DNA from: Phyllostachys edulis
Taxonomy: Eukaryota > Streptophyta > Magnoliopsida > Poales > Poaceae
NCBI GenBank assembly: GCA_036346405.1
Contig: CM070548.1
Coordinates: forward strand, 72,449,739 to 72,513,738
DNA: 64,000 bases
Direction: 5' to 3'
Position 1 is the stretch's first letter, and each line of letters begins with the position of its first letter. The notes beneath the pieces were generated by a model, which saw only the letters and a program-made list of their open reading frames with translations, made no database searches and was not told where the DNA came from. A program made the translations under genes and the position numbers. Positions 31,886 to 43,959 of this stretch are shown here, one piece after another.

Positions 31886-34106
31886 TGTAACATCTCAATT
31901 TTTTAGGCTTTTTGAAAAATTTAAATTTAAAATTTAAAATTCAATTTTATTGGATTAATAAAGCTTAAACTTGAAATTTTAGAAAATAAAAAAATTAATA
32001 TGAGTTAATCAAACTTTAATTAATTTAAAATTTGGTTTATTTTAAATTCTTGGGTTTTATTTGGAGTTAAAGTCAAAAAGAATATTTTAAGTGATTTCTT
32101 GGATTTTCTAGAATTTAAAAGGGGTTTTCCTATTTTCCCTAAAGCTAAAAATAATTTAATTACAAAATTAAAAGCTACAGTTAAGTTATAAATAATTTTA
32201 TTAAGATCCAAATAATTCAAGTAATTTTTGTGTATTTTTCTTGATTTTTTGGACTTCAATTACTATTTTCTAAAAAGCCTTTTTAGTTTTTGTATTTTCT
32301 CTAAATCAAAAACTAATTGAAATTCTGAAATTCATTTTGAGCCGAAAGCCTCAGCTCCCGTCCCATTTCCCTCCTCCCCAGCCAGCTTACGCTCAGCCCA
32401 GCCAGCCCGCCTCCCTCTCTGCGCCCTCCTCTCCCTCTGTCACGGATAGGTGGGCCCCACCTGTCGGCCTCCCCTGTGCTTCTTCCTCCCTGCTTTCTTT
32501 CCGTTGCCGCCCCATGCTGCGCCCACGTCCGCAATGCCTCCCCCGCCCCGTTGCCTCCGCTCATCCCTGCTGCCCTCGTCATCGCGCATTGAATGCCGAG
32601 ATTCCCGCCGCCCTCGCTCCCCCTATTTTCTCCTCCCCACCTGCCCTGTCACTCCAAGCGCCCGCGCCATGCCCTGCACTCGGAGCTCGCCCATGTGCCT
32701 TGATCATTGAACCACATCTCTCCTCCTCCTCAGTGGCTATAAAGGGGAGCACCCAGAGCCCCTCCTCCTCCTCTCTCTGTTCCCCTATCCCCCTCCCTCT
32801 CTCTCGTCCTCAATCGTCGGGATTTTGAGCTCTAAGAGCTTTGGTCGAAGCCCTCGTCGCCGGTGATTGCGTCGCCGTGGAAGCTCCTTCGCCGCCTCCA
32901 TCCCCATCGACAGCTTCGCACGGTCGATCCCTACTCCGTGCGAGAGCCATCGGAGCTCTAGCACCACCGGAGCCCTACCTTCGCAGTCGCCTCTGTCCCT
33001 CGCCGCCGGCCATTATTCCTCGCTTTCTCGCTGCGATGGTGTGCACTATAATCTACGTGAGCTCCTCGTCGTATTCGTACCACCCACTGGGCTCGTCGCA
33101 GAGCGTAGCGCTAGCGAGCCTACGCGCCTGAGCCGCCATTGTTCACCGCACCGACGTGGCCGCCACGTCGAGGCCACCTCAGCCGCCTCTGCTTGCGTGG
33201 CTTCCCGCGTGGTCCAGCTCGCGTGGCACGGCCCTGTGCCATGAGCCGGGTCCACTGTGGACTCCGTGCGGCTGTGGATCCAGTCCATGGTCGCGGGGCC
33301 CACCTGTCAATTGCTCAGCCCTTTTTCTTTTAGAAAATAAATCCGAAAATCTGGAGAAAAAAATCTCTTTTTATCATTTCATGTATTTCCAAACTTCCCA
33401 GAGCACGTTCTCCTCTGTTCGAACTCGGATTCAAGCGATTAAAAATTTGAAATTCATATAAATTCAAGACCTAGCTATCTACACTAAAATTATTTAATGT
33501 TCATTTGAATTTGCTTCATCTTCACGTGTAGATTTCGACGACTTTGGGGAAACCGAATTTTGCGAAGAAGTAGATCCTCAAGCATTTAAGCAAGGCAAGT
33601 TACATATTTGATCATATTAAATCCCAATATTTCAAATTATTTAAATTCTATTTTATGCTATTATTGCATGCGTATTTAAATTCATGTTTTAACTTTATAG
33701 TTATTCCTAATTCCTTCGTACATCCAAACTTGAATAATGATTTAACCACCCCTTGACACGATAGTAAAGGCTAGTTGGTACATTAGTGTGAACTAGAATA
33801 TGTTGCAAAACTCCATGCTTAGTCAAAGTTTAGCTCAAAAATATTTAATTTGGGGAATTTGACCAAAAGTTCAACTATGATTTAAAAGGATACTATGGTA
33901 TGTCTATACCATAGGAATTTATGAAATAATTTAACTTGTTAAATAAAAGGAAAGTTGATTTGGACTTAGGTGAAATGGATGTTTGGATGGTGCACGTTGA
34001 TGTACAGGATCGAGTCATTTCTATGATCGAGGCCCATGGGTTTTATGGACGAGAGTAAGGGCGTTGGGTAGTAACGAGTTAGGGCGCAAACCCTAGCAGA
34101 CTCCTA
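31886..34106 (+). repeat. Chromovirus 3' LTR, right end cut
   Basis: Begins TGTAACATCTC after the purine-rich TTAAGGGGCG. It matches the 5' LTR for about 1.5 kb, then continues through GTGTAGATTTCGACG and an AT-rich part that the 5' LTR lacks. A TATA box TATAAAGG is at 32738. It ends near 34106 where CACTA-like repeats begin; the exact edge is uncertain. Confidence 0.8.
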
Positions 34107-34482
34107 CTAATAAAGAGACTAATCACTGACGGTTCCATTGTGGAACTGTCTGTGATATGGTTGTTCTCAAGTTCTATGTTTCGAGCATATTAATTATCAT
34201 GTGTACTTTACATGACATGAAGAAATTACATGTTTATTTGTCAATTTTGTCATTTAAATACTGCTGAAAACTTGGAGACGGATATTTGTTCCACTAAACC
34301 ATATGTGATATATAGTTCAACTATAATATAGTAACTTCACCTCCAAACTAGGTTTTTTTTCATTTTGGAATTTACATATGGCCAAAAAGTAGAAACCTAA
34401 ATAAACGAAGTTTTTTAGAAACCTAAATAAACAAAGTTTTCTAGTGGTAGAGGTAGGCTGCTATCTCCATCTTCAAAACTTC

Positions 34483-34986
34483 TTAGTCGACGACGTCGGC
34501 ATCGGATGGTTCATGATGATCAACAAACGAAGCCCAAAATACGTCCACCCGCTGACGCGCTAGTTCGAGTGTCTCCCAAAGACCCTCGGACTGTTGAATC
34601 AAGAAGAATTGAGCCCATAGGCTCTCTTCCCTTGCTTGAGGGGTCTCGGCATGGTCGATTCGGTTGCTCGCCGCCTCGATTAAGTAGTCCAAGTGATGGT
34701 AAGCCTCCTGGAGATGTGCAACATTGTTGTGGAGGACCACGTCGATGACACAATACACTCGTCGGAAATGGGAGATCACCCGGAAGATGCGGCCGAGGAG
34801 GATGTCAAGACGGCGGAAGGTGTCCGTCACCTGCTCCGGCAAATTCTCGAGCAGAGGAGTGAGGACACTGTTGAAATTACAGTGTCCTTCCGCGACATTC
34901 GCCAATGTATAGCCGGAGAGGTGCTTGTACAGCATGGCCAGGAAGGCCATCAATGCCGACGACAAGGAAACAGAAGAGGGAGCCAT
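34483..34986 (-). CDS. Intact 167-codon ORF of unknown function
   Basis: ATG at 34984-34986 lies in a favourable context (GAAATGGCT), with TTTATATA about 20 bases upstream on the minus strand. The protein begins MAPSSVSLSSALMAFLAML, a short hydrophobic stretch. It continues as a leucine-, histidine- and arginine-rich, probably all-helical chain (FRRLDILLGRIFRVISHFRR, YHHLDYLIEAASN) with an acidic tail (HEPSDADVVD). I recognise no domain. It is undamaged although every surrounding reading frame is broken. Options are an accessory CACTA protein, a captured host gene, or chance. It lies between the subterminal repeats of a CACTA derivative. Confidence 0.5.
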   Translation of the reverse strand: MAPSSVSLSSALMAFLAMLYKHLSGYTLANVAEGHCNFNSVLTPLLENLPEQVTDTFRRLDILLGRIFRVISHFRRVYCVIDVVLHNNVAHLQEAYHHLDYLIEAASNRIDHAETPQAREESLWAQFFLIQQSEGLWETLELARQRVDVFWASFVDHHEPSDADVVD

Positions 34987-35125
34987 TTCTGCTTTAGAAG
35001 TATATAAATTGTAGAGTTATATGTGGGGATTATCTTCTATGGCGGATGATCCTTTTTACAAAACAAGGAATAAATTCGGTGCGTGAGACGAAGAGACACA
35101 TGGGGGAGACAAAGCGGCATTGAGG

Positions 35126-35190
35126 CAACGAAGAGACGATCGGCGATTTATGGCGACGAAGAGACGATCGATGGATTTATGGTGACAAAG
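35126..35190. repeat. 27-bp tandem duplication
   Basis: CGAAGAGACGATCG...GGATTTATGG-like units occur twice in succession just outside the subterminal repeats. Confidence 0.6.
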
Positions 35191-35538
35191 AAACTCAACA
35201 AAGCATTTACTTAAACTCGCTGATAACTATAGCAATATTATGATAGACGGTTCATGTTAAGAACCGTCTGTGAAGTATCACAGACGGTTGTTTGTTGAAA
35301 ACCGTCTGTGATATTTTAAAATATCACAGACGGTTATTGTTAAGAACCGCCTGTGATACTTCACAGACGGTTTTTATCATGAACCGTCTGTGGTATTACC
35401 TATTCACAAACGGTTTTTAGCACAACCAGTAACATAGACAGTCTCTAAACCTAAACTTTCTATGATTGCATGTAATACAGACGGTTTTGGTCAACCGTCT
35501 GTGATGAGGCGTCCAGTATTAGCCTTTTTGTAGTAGTG

Positions 35539-35921
35539 TGAGCACATGAATAGCATGAGCAATGTCTAGCCTGGTGACAGTGAGATAGACAAGACTCCCA
35601 ATGAGGTGATGATAGCGGGAAGGATCTGTCAGGGGTACACCGTCTGTAGGTTGAAGCTGCAGGTGAAGCTCCATGGGTGTGACAGCAGTACGAGTATCAA
35701 TCAGCCCAGAGCGAGCAATCAGATCTTGAATGTGGTGATGCTGAGAGAGGTGGTAGCCATCACCATCAGAATGAACCCTAATCCCTAGAAAATAGCTCAA
35801 TGGTCCCAAATCGAACATCATAAATTATTCACTCAATTTCTTCTTGACAAAAGCCACGTAGTCCATGTCATCCCTTGTGACCAGCATATCATCTACACAC
35901 AGCAGAAGCAAAGTACGACCC
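35539..35921 (-). pseudogene. Outer Copia RT, C-terminal half
   Basis: The minus strand shows LLLLCVDDMLVT, the YVDD-type RT catalytic box, near 35900. FDLGPLSYFLGIRV, YHHLIGSLVYLTVTRLDIAHA and a cut at 35538 follow. A TAA stop lies just before MMFDLGPL. The upstream half continues at 39009 beyond the solo LTR. Confidence 0.9.
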
Positions 35922-36664
35922 TGTCGGGACCAGATTTCTGCATCCGAACCCTTTGTGTATTTCTGCACCGGTCCCATTGTCATTAGCTAGTGCACACAGT
36001 AGAAACATCATTGATAACAAGTTTGAATCACGAAATAACATTAATAAATAACTGAGTACCAGCCTTATGACCACTTATTACAAAAGAGGTCAAAAGACCT
36101 TGAGTCTTACAGCAGCGGAAACAACAAAAGTTAAACTCCGAGTGATGGCCCATCAAATTGCCCACCGACATTCGACTGGGGAGCGCAACCTAGTACTCCG
36201 GGTGTCCTTCATCAAAGCCACATACGAAGTAGTCGTAGTCCTCCTCCGTGTCGTTGAAGGATTTTAAGATTTAATTATGAGTGTAGCATGTGAGTACATA
36301 AAGTACTCGCGAGTCTTGGGAAAGATGCATATGCATAGCTTCAACAATTAGGCTTATATGGTTCATTTACACAAAGCAATATTTTAAGTTTAAGCAATTA
36401 TCATAAAGCACATTTGACAAGAAGTAGTTTCAATAAATAAATGAATTGTATCACTAGTGGAGGTTCTAGCTACCAACCACTAACATCAAGGCTCTAGCCG
36501 CCAAGGTTTAAAGGATAGGGCTCTAGCTGCCCAACTGGCTCTAGCTGCCAGAAACTACCCGAGAGTTCCAACTGCTCTCAGTTCCCAAAATTTACTCTTT
36601 TGAAATCAAAACCAAAATCTACCATGTGAAAACGCACCTTGCCCGCCCTTGACCGTGGGCACGG

Positions 36665-36763
36665 CTATTCGAATAGTTTTTAACACTCCGCAGAGGTTGT
36701 ACAGCTTGACCCACATGAGATAATCAGTTTGTAATGTTCGTCTGACACACTTCCGAAGGTGTG
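36665..36763. other. Conserved palindrome pair in solo LTR
   Basis: CTATTCGAATAG (36665-36676) and CACACTTCCGAAGGTGTG (36746-36763), as in the LTR at 26722. Confidence 0.8.
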
Positions 36764-38075
36764 CGACTAAACGATTATCACAAGGCTTTTACAATACTTT
36801 ATCCTAACATTAGCCCGCCCGATGAGCTTAATCCTAAGTCTGGACGTCATTTACCAACGACTCAGACCTCACCGTTGTGGGGGGATAACCTGCCCAGACA
36901 TGGACATCTATTACCATCGCTCGACACAAGCTCTGACAGACATGGACATCAATTACCATCGTCTGTACAACCCAAGTAACACCTACCATCTATAGCCTGC
37001 GGGCGTAATGCTAGAACAAAGTAAATTATTTGGCTAGGTCCTTCCCATTTGGGACATGTGGTTGCGTGGTTTTGCTCAGTTTGGATAATCACAAGCGTCG
37101 GTCCTTAATATGACTTGGGCGAAACTTAACACAATACAAGATCTCGTGCTCTAGCTGCACCCGCCTGATCTTACCATCCACCCAAGTCTAAAACATATTT
37201 TCACCATTTTTATTTTATTTTCCAAATACTGACATTACCTAATGTCATACATTTTTCAAACAAAGCATAGAAGGTAATAATGATTTTTCTCCCCTAAAGG
37301 TTAAGTAAAGCTGTAAAGCATGTCTAAGCAATTCTACCGTTACAAAACTATTCCGCAAAGTTGCAATCAATATTACGGAATTTCTATGCTAGGGTTACAA
37401 ATGTAACGGATAACCAATATCAAGGAAGACATTAACAATCTTTAGGTTTTAACTAACAACCTACAATTTAAATTCATCATTTTATGTAAATAGCAATGCA
37501 TAATCATAGGTACAAAATGGTCAAAAGAGACTCGCCTTCAACGTAGGTTGCGGTTGCCACGTCCAGTTGATCCAAACTAGCGTCGGTAACGTCGGACTCT
37601 ACACGCGCGAAACGGACTAAATAAATAGCAGAAATTAAATAAAAACCAAAAATTATAAAATAAATACTAGAAATTAGAGAATGAATTTAGATGAATTTAG
37701 GAGAAAGAATCGATGGATTTGGAATTCGTATGAAAGAGAACGAGTGTTTGGAAGTTTGATATAGCATGAAATGATGAAAAACAAAAAATAGCACTGTTCA
37801 CGGAGTACTGTTCATCCGACCATACATGTTCAGTGCAATGCAATGGCGCCGGCGAAGCAAACGACGGGGTGGCTGGTGAATGGGCAAAATGGAACCCCGG
37901 CGAGGTCCTCTATCCAATGGTGGTGATGGCGGTGCCAGAGACGGAGCGAGACGGCGGCAGCGGTGTTCGGAGCGCACGGCCGTCGGCGGCACACGGGGAT
38001 GGCGGCGTTCTAGTGACAGAACCAATGAGGGGAGGACAGCACAGGGTCTTCCTTGGTGAAGGGAACGTGGTAGTC

Positions 38076-38083
38076 CTTTTATA
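38076..38083 (-). promoter_or_regulatory. Solo LTR TATA box
   Basis: TATAAAAG on the minus strand, in the orientation of the LTR. Confidence 0.6.
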
Positions 38084-39008
38084 GTGTGAAGGTGATGCTT
38101 CAATTGCTAGGAAAATTAAGCTTCAATTTAATGGTGAAAATGAAGAAACGGTAGCAATGAATGCAAGGAGTGGAGGAGGCAAGAATTGGTGGTTTGAGAA
38201 CGCAGTTGAGGTTAATGCGGTCTTAGTGCTTCAAACGGAATCAAGTTTAATGCTTTGAATGAGAAGAAATGAGAAGAATGGTGGTGGTAGCCATTAATGG
38301 CAGTGGAGCTTGGTTGGCCCAGCAGGGAGGGAAGAGGAGGGGAGGAGAGGCGGCACGGGTGGCCGGGCAAGGGGCGGCGCAGCGACGGGTGGCCGTTGGT
38401 GGTGACCGGAGCCGACGAGGTCGGCCATGGAGCTCGGTTGGTGTGGGCGGCCATGCCTTATTTCACGGTTAAAGAGAATGAACCGAGAGAAACTAACCGT
38501 CGGGAGGAAGAAGATGAAAGGAGAGAGAGAATAAAGGATATTAAGATAGAAGGAGAAGATATAAACAAAAGAAAGAAAAATGCAACGCTGGCAGTGCATG
38601 TATGGAGGCTTCGCACGTTAAGCATGTTGATTGGAGAGTAGACTAGGGATGGGTGACCGACCGGGAAATTGGATTTTTTTTTTCGAATTACAATTCAAGC
38701 AATAAATCAAATAGCAAATAGAGTCCAAAACTTCTAGAAAAATATCAGAAAAACCTTGGAACCTAAATAGATTTAATAAAAAAAATTGGATTTAATTGAA
38801 GTTTATTTTAATCATTTAAAATGTTTTTCTTTTTCTAAAAATTCAAATTAAGCTTTAAATTAATCCAATAAATTGCAAATGATTCAATTTATTTTTAAAG
38901 CTTCAAAAAGGCTCTTTGAAATAGCAGGAACTCCAAATTAAAATCCAAATCTTTGAATTAATTATTTTGAAATAAAATTTTGAAAAGACCAAAATTTGGG
39001 ATGTTATA

Positions 39009-39859
39009 GACCCCGCTGAGAAGTGTGAATAAATAAGGTAGGGTCATGCTCACTCGGAGTGAAACCAGCAGCTCGAATCACAAAACTGAAATGCTTGAAT
39101 CAAGCACGAGGAGCCTGCTTGAGACCATATGGAGCACGTCTAAGGCAACAAACATAGCTTGTAGGGGCCTCAGCACCGGGAGGTGGCTACATATAGACCT
39201 CCTCATGTAGATCACCATGAAGAAAAGCATTCTTAACATCCATCTGAGATATAGTCCATGAGCGTACCGCTGCAACTACAATAAGAGTACAAATTGTGGT
39301 CATATGAGCAACTAGAGCAAAAGTCTCAACATAATCTTGACCATAAGCCTATTGAAAACCTCTTGCAACAAGACGAGCCTTGTATCGCTCTATTGACCCA
39401 TCTAACTTGTTCTTTACTTTGTACACCCACTTACAAGTGACAGGAACAGCTCCAGATGGTAGGGGAACAAGATCCCAAGTGCATGTACACTCTAATGATG
39501 TAAGCTCCTCTGTCATAGCAAACTGCTACTCAGGTACACTAGTAGCATCCTGATAGGTACTCGCTTAGTTACTACACCTGCACGACAAAAACCCCATCTC
39601 TCTATCTGAATAGAAGAACGATCACGTAGGGCATATCGTGATGTAGTAGAGCGATCATCAGAGTCGGTGGTACTGGCAGGAGGGTCAAGTGGAGGAGAGG
39701 AGGACTGAGGATCAGAAGGAACTCCCTGTCGACGACTATAGTGAAAGGGAAAAGTGGGAGTGTCAGAAACTAGTGGAGCTGGTGGAGAAACTGGTGGAGC
39801 TGGTGGAGGAGGCACACTAGAAGGTGAAGCTGGTGGAGAATGTGTATCTGGAGAAGGCA
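39009..39859 (-). pseudogene. Outer Copia RT N-terminal half and linker
   Basis: The minus strand reads a proline-rich linker (PPAPPVSPPAPL), then SRYALRDRSS. RT follows: TCKWVYKVKNKLDGSIERYKARLVA, QMDVKNAFLHGDLHEEVYM and YGLKQAPRAWF. Stops occur at GFQ*AYGQDY and VYM*PPP. The linker is cut at 39860 by the next insertion. Confidence 0.9.
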
Positions 39860-42026
39860 TGTAACACCACAGCTCAACATTGAGCCTAGGTTGCTACTAT
39901 ACTAACCTAACAAACCACATTATTTCTATTCACCATTATAATTTAGTAAGCTTTCAACTTCTAACAAGCTAGCATTAAACAATAAATATTAAGTAACAAG
40001 ATTCTAGGCACAAACCTAGTTCAACTCAGCAAGAACCGATCCATATGATTAATTAAACATAAGGAGAAGAGTTCATTACCGTCTATAAAAGGTTCACCAT
40101 GATTCTTCAGAGTTTTACTTGGATGTTGTTCTAAACAAGTCACTCGAAATATTCTATCATGCAAGAGTTTGATAAATCAAGATCTGAAATCTTAAATCAT
40201 AAATAGTACCGTCCACGAGAAAAACTTGGCTATTCCGATTACAAGTAACCCAATCATCACGAAGGATGAGCACGGTCTTATAACAGAAGTAATAGCAGGA
40301 TCACTTATATTTAAATAAAAGAACTATATTTATTTGTCAAAGGTGATTATGAGTGAAGTGCACCAAATCTAACACTTCCCATGCATGTCACTTCCTCGAG
40401 AAGCATCTAATAAAAAAACATCAACAACAAGCGTAGGTCTATGACTCAGCAAAGTACAATAGTGAAATAATAAAAAACCTACACATGTATGGAATATAAC
40501 AAAATCTAAGAATGCAAATGCCAAGAATGCAACTTTCTTCCTTCTTTGCAATTACCGATAATGCGGAGTAGTGCATCCGTCGATGCATACTCAAGCCTGT
40601 GCCCTCGGGCACAGAGACCTCAAGCCCACACTCCACGAGTGTGGGGACCCATGCTCGTCCATCACATGACGGGTACCTCAAGAGAATCAATCCTTGGCTA
40701 CCACGTAGTCCAAGACTCAAAGAAATGAATGCCATGATGCAAATGAACTTAATATTCTCAATCCATCATGAGATAATAATATTCAGCAACAAAATCATAG
40801 ATAAAATTTCATACAATTAAACCATAGCAATTATCATGAATATAGCACCACAAATACTCTACACTGCTTGCACTTGCCTCAACCGCGAGACGGATGACGA
40901 CGAAAAGAGGACTCTACCCTCGGGTTCTCACCACCACCTGGCATTCGTAAAGCATACTAAGAAAACCATTCAATTGCACATTGCATATCAATAAAACTAA
41001 ATGAACCCATTCGCTCCTATTCGCGACCCGAAATAATACCATTACGTTGGCAAGTCCCAATCAGTCCAAAACAGACAGCCACAACAGGACAACCATAACT
41101 TTTGATTCAAAGCTCCAAAAATCATGAACTCAAATTTTCTAGAATCTACACACACATACCCACAAATTATTAGGTGACCAGAAGTTCAGATTAATCCATC
41201 TGAACCCTTGTTTTTAACTCCGAAAACAGTTTTGTCATCTTCGGTACTATCGACTTAGAAATTACATATCTGTTAATTGGTACAACCAAACACAATGATC
41301 TAAGTCATTTTGGAATCTACAGAGAACTAGCGTCCATAATAAATTTATTATAGTTTTTCTATTGTGCAAAAAACTTGCTAACAGAGCAATCTTTCCCGAC
41401 TGTCCCCAACAGAGGGGCAGAATTGTAACGAATAATTCAAAATTCCATAACTTTCGTTCTACATGTCCAAAAAATATGAACTTGGGCTCTTTGGAATCAT
41501 TATTAAGTTATATATCTAAGCCATGGAGACCCAAAGTCCATATTCGTCTGTTTATAAATCTTAATATGCAAAACCATGTTCGCTGCCCGAACCCCAGGGA
41601 CTGAACAGGCACTCGGATTGCAAAAATCATAACTAAATATCTATCGATCCAAAAATTGCAATCCAAGACTTTCCAGAAAGCTATCGCAATTACCCACATA
41701 ACTCTAGGAGATCCTAATCTCTGATTTCACACGGAACTAATTCAAACTTACGAATAATCGGAACTGCAGAAATACCGATCTACAATAGCAGGGTACTAAT
41801 CTGACTTTCGACGACAAATCACATATAAAAGAATTGCAATAACTAATGGGGAACACGAATTTACCCACGAATTCTATGCTGGACCTCGCTGAAGTCCTCG
41901 CGAAGATCCCCCTTCTTCTACCTCTTCCTCTTCCTCTCTTCCTCTGCTTCTTCCTTCCTTTCCTTCCTTTCTCCTCTTCTCCTCCCCTTGGCAGAGTAGC
42001 AGGGAAGGGGGCTGTGTGGATATCAT

Positions 42027-43806
42027 GGAGATATGCTCATGATCTTTGGATAATGTTACAATTGGCAATTTCGTTAACGGTTTGTCGAAACACGTATTTT
42101 CGTCTAAGTTTGAATGTCGTCAGTCGAGTCTTGGTCGACCGACGTTGGGTGCGGCAGAACCGGCCCAATCGGTCGACCGGCTTGTAAATGGCGGTCAGAC
42201 CAGCCAGCGGTTAGACCGGCCATTGAATGGCGGTCTGACCGATTTTGTGCTGTTCATTGGCCAAAAGTGGCGATGAGGTTTGGGTTAGGTCAAGTTCATG
42301 GGTTTCAGTGCATATGTGTCGCATGATGCATGTTTTGACTAACATGGGTCAAGTTGTGAAGAATTTGTTCCCGGAATCGATTTCTTTGTCTATTGTTGTG
42401 CAGGTTGCTTGGAAGTCAATGACGGTCAACGGTGAGGATGATCGGGACTAAACTTGGAGAGCTGAGATCCAGAATGATCGGGGATGTCGGGTGAGGTCAA
42501 TGGAGTCAAGCATGGCGCAAGAGGGACAAAGGTGACCGAACGGGCAGTTCGGTGCGACGAGTTGAATCAAGCGGCACGGGGGTCGGTGCAAGTGCCATGG
42601 TGGTTTCAGTGGGAGCCGGATGGGAGAGACTTGCCGACATGATGAGAGCCGTTGGATCAACCCACACATGACGAAGCATGGAAGTGCTTCACAAAGATGG
42701 GACTCGGTCTTTGCAAAAAGATCGAGAAGGGGTATTTTGGTAATTTTACCAAATACCACCTTGATAACCTTTTGCCAACCCGCAGCGCAAGACGGTGCGT
42801 GGAGAAGCGGATTAGGTCAAGAGGAGATGAAGATGACGCTTTAAAATACGTGCGTGTGTGACCCGTTTGTGTGTGGGCTTAACGGGGGCCCATTAGGGTT
42901 TACTTTTCTAGAAGGTCTAAGCCTCCACTATAAATAGAGGAGGGAGGTGGCTGCACCCCCTTCAACCCTTTCATTGTTTTGAAACCCTAGTTTGCTTATG
43001 TGCTTAGGGAGAGGATAGTTGGAGGTAGGGTTCTAGAGAGTTCGATTTGATTTCGTGCTCATGTATTGAGTCTTTGTCCTCCTTGATGGAGTGGCTGTAA
43101 ACCAATACCATATCAAAATCAATCTAAGGAAAGATTCCTCAAGATGAGTCTATTTGCTTTCCTTCTCTCTATTTGGTGATTTTGAGTCTTTCTTTGATCC
43201 GCGAGTTTTTGCTTGGTTTCTTGCCTTGATCTAACTTGCTGTGACATGTGGGAACCCATCTAGGATCATCTTGATCATCAATCACCCACGAGCAAGTCTT
43301 TAGATCATATTTCGATTTTGACTCGATTTTTAAGCACCCTTCGTTCAAACTAAAAAAGATAGGAACTTTGGCATGGATCTACGCGATACTTGATTGGAAT
43401 AGGTTCACAATATCTTAGAGAAGGTGTGTCTCAAATTTGGTAAGGTTTGGCCTTACGGATCAAAAGTTAGATCGATTTGAGTTTTGGTTTTCGGACTGAT
43501 TTCACTGTTCACTGTGCTGGAGGTCAGACCGCCCATTTGAGAGGTCTGACCGCTAGGCAAAAAAGTCGACCCGCCAATTTGAGAGGTCTGACCGCCCATC
43601 TATTTTGGTTTCTAGTTTTTGGTGATTTTGGCCTTTTCTCTTCGGGGTTTTGATTGGATTCAACACAAGTCTTCCACTATGCTTGTATATTGATCTTCAT
43701 AGCTTTCATAGTTATTGGAGTGAAAAACGTGTTGAATCCGATCTAGGAGAAAAAGTGAGCGTGCTCCTATTCACCCCCCCCCTCTAGTCGTCTTTTCGGT
43801 CCAACA
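42027..43806 (+). mobile_element. SIRE-like solo LTR nested in the previous LTR
   Basis: The right end CTTTTCGGTCCAACA, the C-rich stretch before it and the TATA box resemble the LTR at 18714-20256. The sequence after 43806 returns to the enclosing LTR. The left edge was not resolved (somewhere near 42027-42060), and no target duplication was confirmed. It contains repeated GGTC(T/A)GACC palindromes at 42130-42245 and 43525-43605. Confidence 0.55.
42929..42936 (+). promoter_or_regulatory. TATA box in SIRE-like solo LTR
   Basis: TATAAATA followed by a GA-rich stretch, in the same relative position as TATAAATA at 19614. Confidence 0.65.
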
Positions 43807-43959
43807 TGCTACTATAGTACCCACGTGCTACAATGCGGCGACGGTACTGTAGCATGGGTACTAGGGTTTTGGGGAAGGGGCACCCCCCTCTTTTAATTTT
43901 CTTTTAATTTCCCTCTCTAAATAATATTGTACTCACTAATGGATGATCGGGATATTACA

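Larger units (their letters stand above)
14685..34106 (+). mobile_element. Chromovirus (Gypsy, Tekay-like), nested and partly deleted
   Basis: This plus-strand element has a 5' LTR at 14685-16569, a tRNA-Met primer site, gag, protease and the RT start up to 18713. It resumes at 30329 with the RNase H-integrase spacer, integrase and chromodomain, then a second LTR from 31886. RT core and RNase H are missing across the nested SIRE-like, CACTA and second chromovirus segments. The right LTR is cut near 34106 by CACTA sequence, so no target duplication can be checked. Tekay-like assignment rests on the C-terminal chromodomain and the LTR type. Confidence 0.85.
34107..35538. mobile_element. CACTA derivative with right terminus
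   Basis: The right end is clear: inverted units of the GACGGTT family (35240-35500), then GATGAGGCGTCCAGTATTAG and TTTTTGTAGTAGTG ending at 35538, the complement of the 23756 terminus. On the left, one inverted unit (CTGACGGTTCC...GGAACTGTCTG) begins near 34129, but no clean CACTA end is visible. The internal part has a 167-codon ORF and no transposase. The following TGA does not match TAT before 23756, so the two termini are not one insertion. Confidence 0.7.
35922..39008 (-). mobile_element. Solo chromovirus LTR (3087 bp)
   Basis: The plus strand reads TGTCGGGACCAG...GGGATGTTATA, flanked by a perfect 5-bp duplication GACCC (35917-35921, 39009-39013). No internal sequence remains, the signature of LTR-LTR recombination. 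TATAAAAG lies on the minus strand at 38076-38083. It splits the outer Copia RT gene. Confidence 0.9.
39860..43959 (-). mobile_element. LTR insertion (4.1 kb) in the outer Copia linker
   Basis: Starts TGTAACACCAC and ends GATATTACA. The flanks AGGCA and AGACA are one mismatch from a 5-bp target duplication. On the minus strand it begins TGTAATATCCCG, like the other chromovirus LTRs, so it is probably a solo LTR in minus orientation. It is enlarged by a nested SIRE-like LTR ending at 43806. A CT-rich run spans 41920-41985. No coding frame is recognised. Confidence 0.65.

Noticed and set aside
23756..35538. One complete 11.8-kb CACTA element
   Set aside because: The two 3-bp flanks differ, the flanking host elements differ, and parts of a chromovirus whose 5' half is outside lie within the interval.
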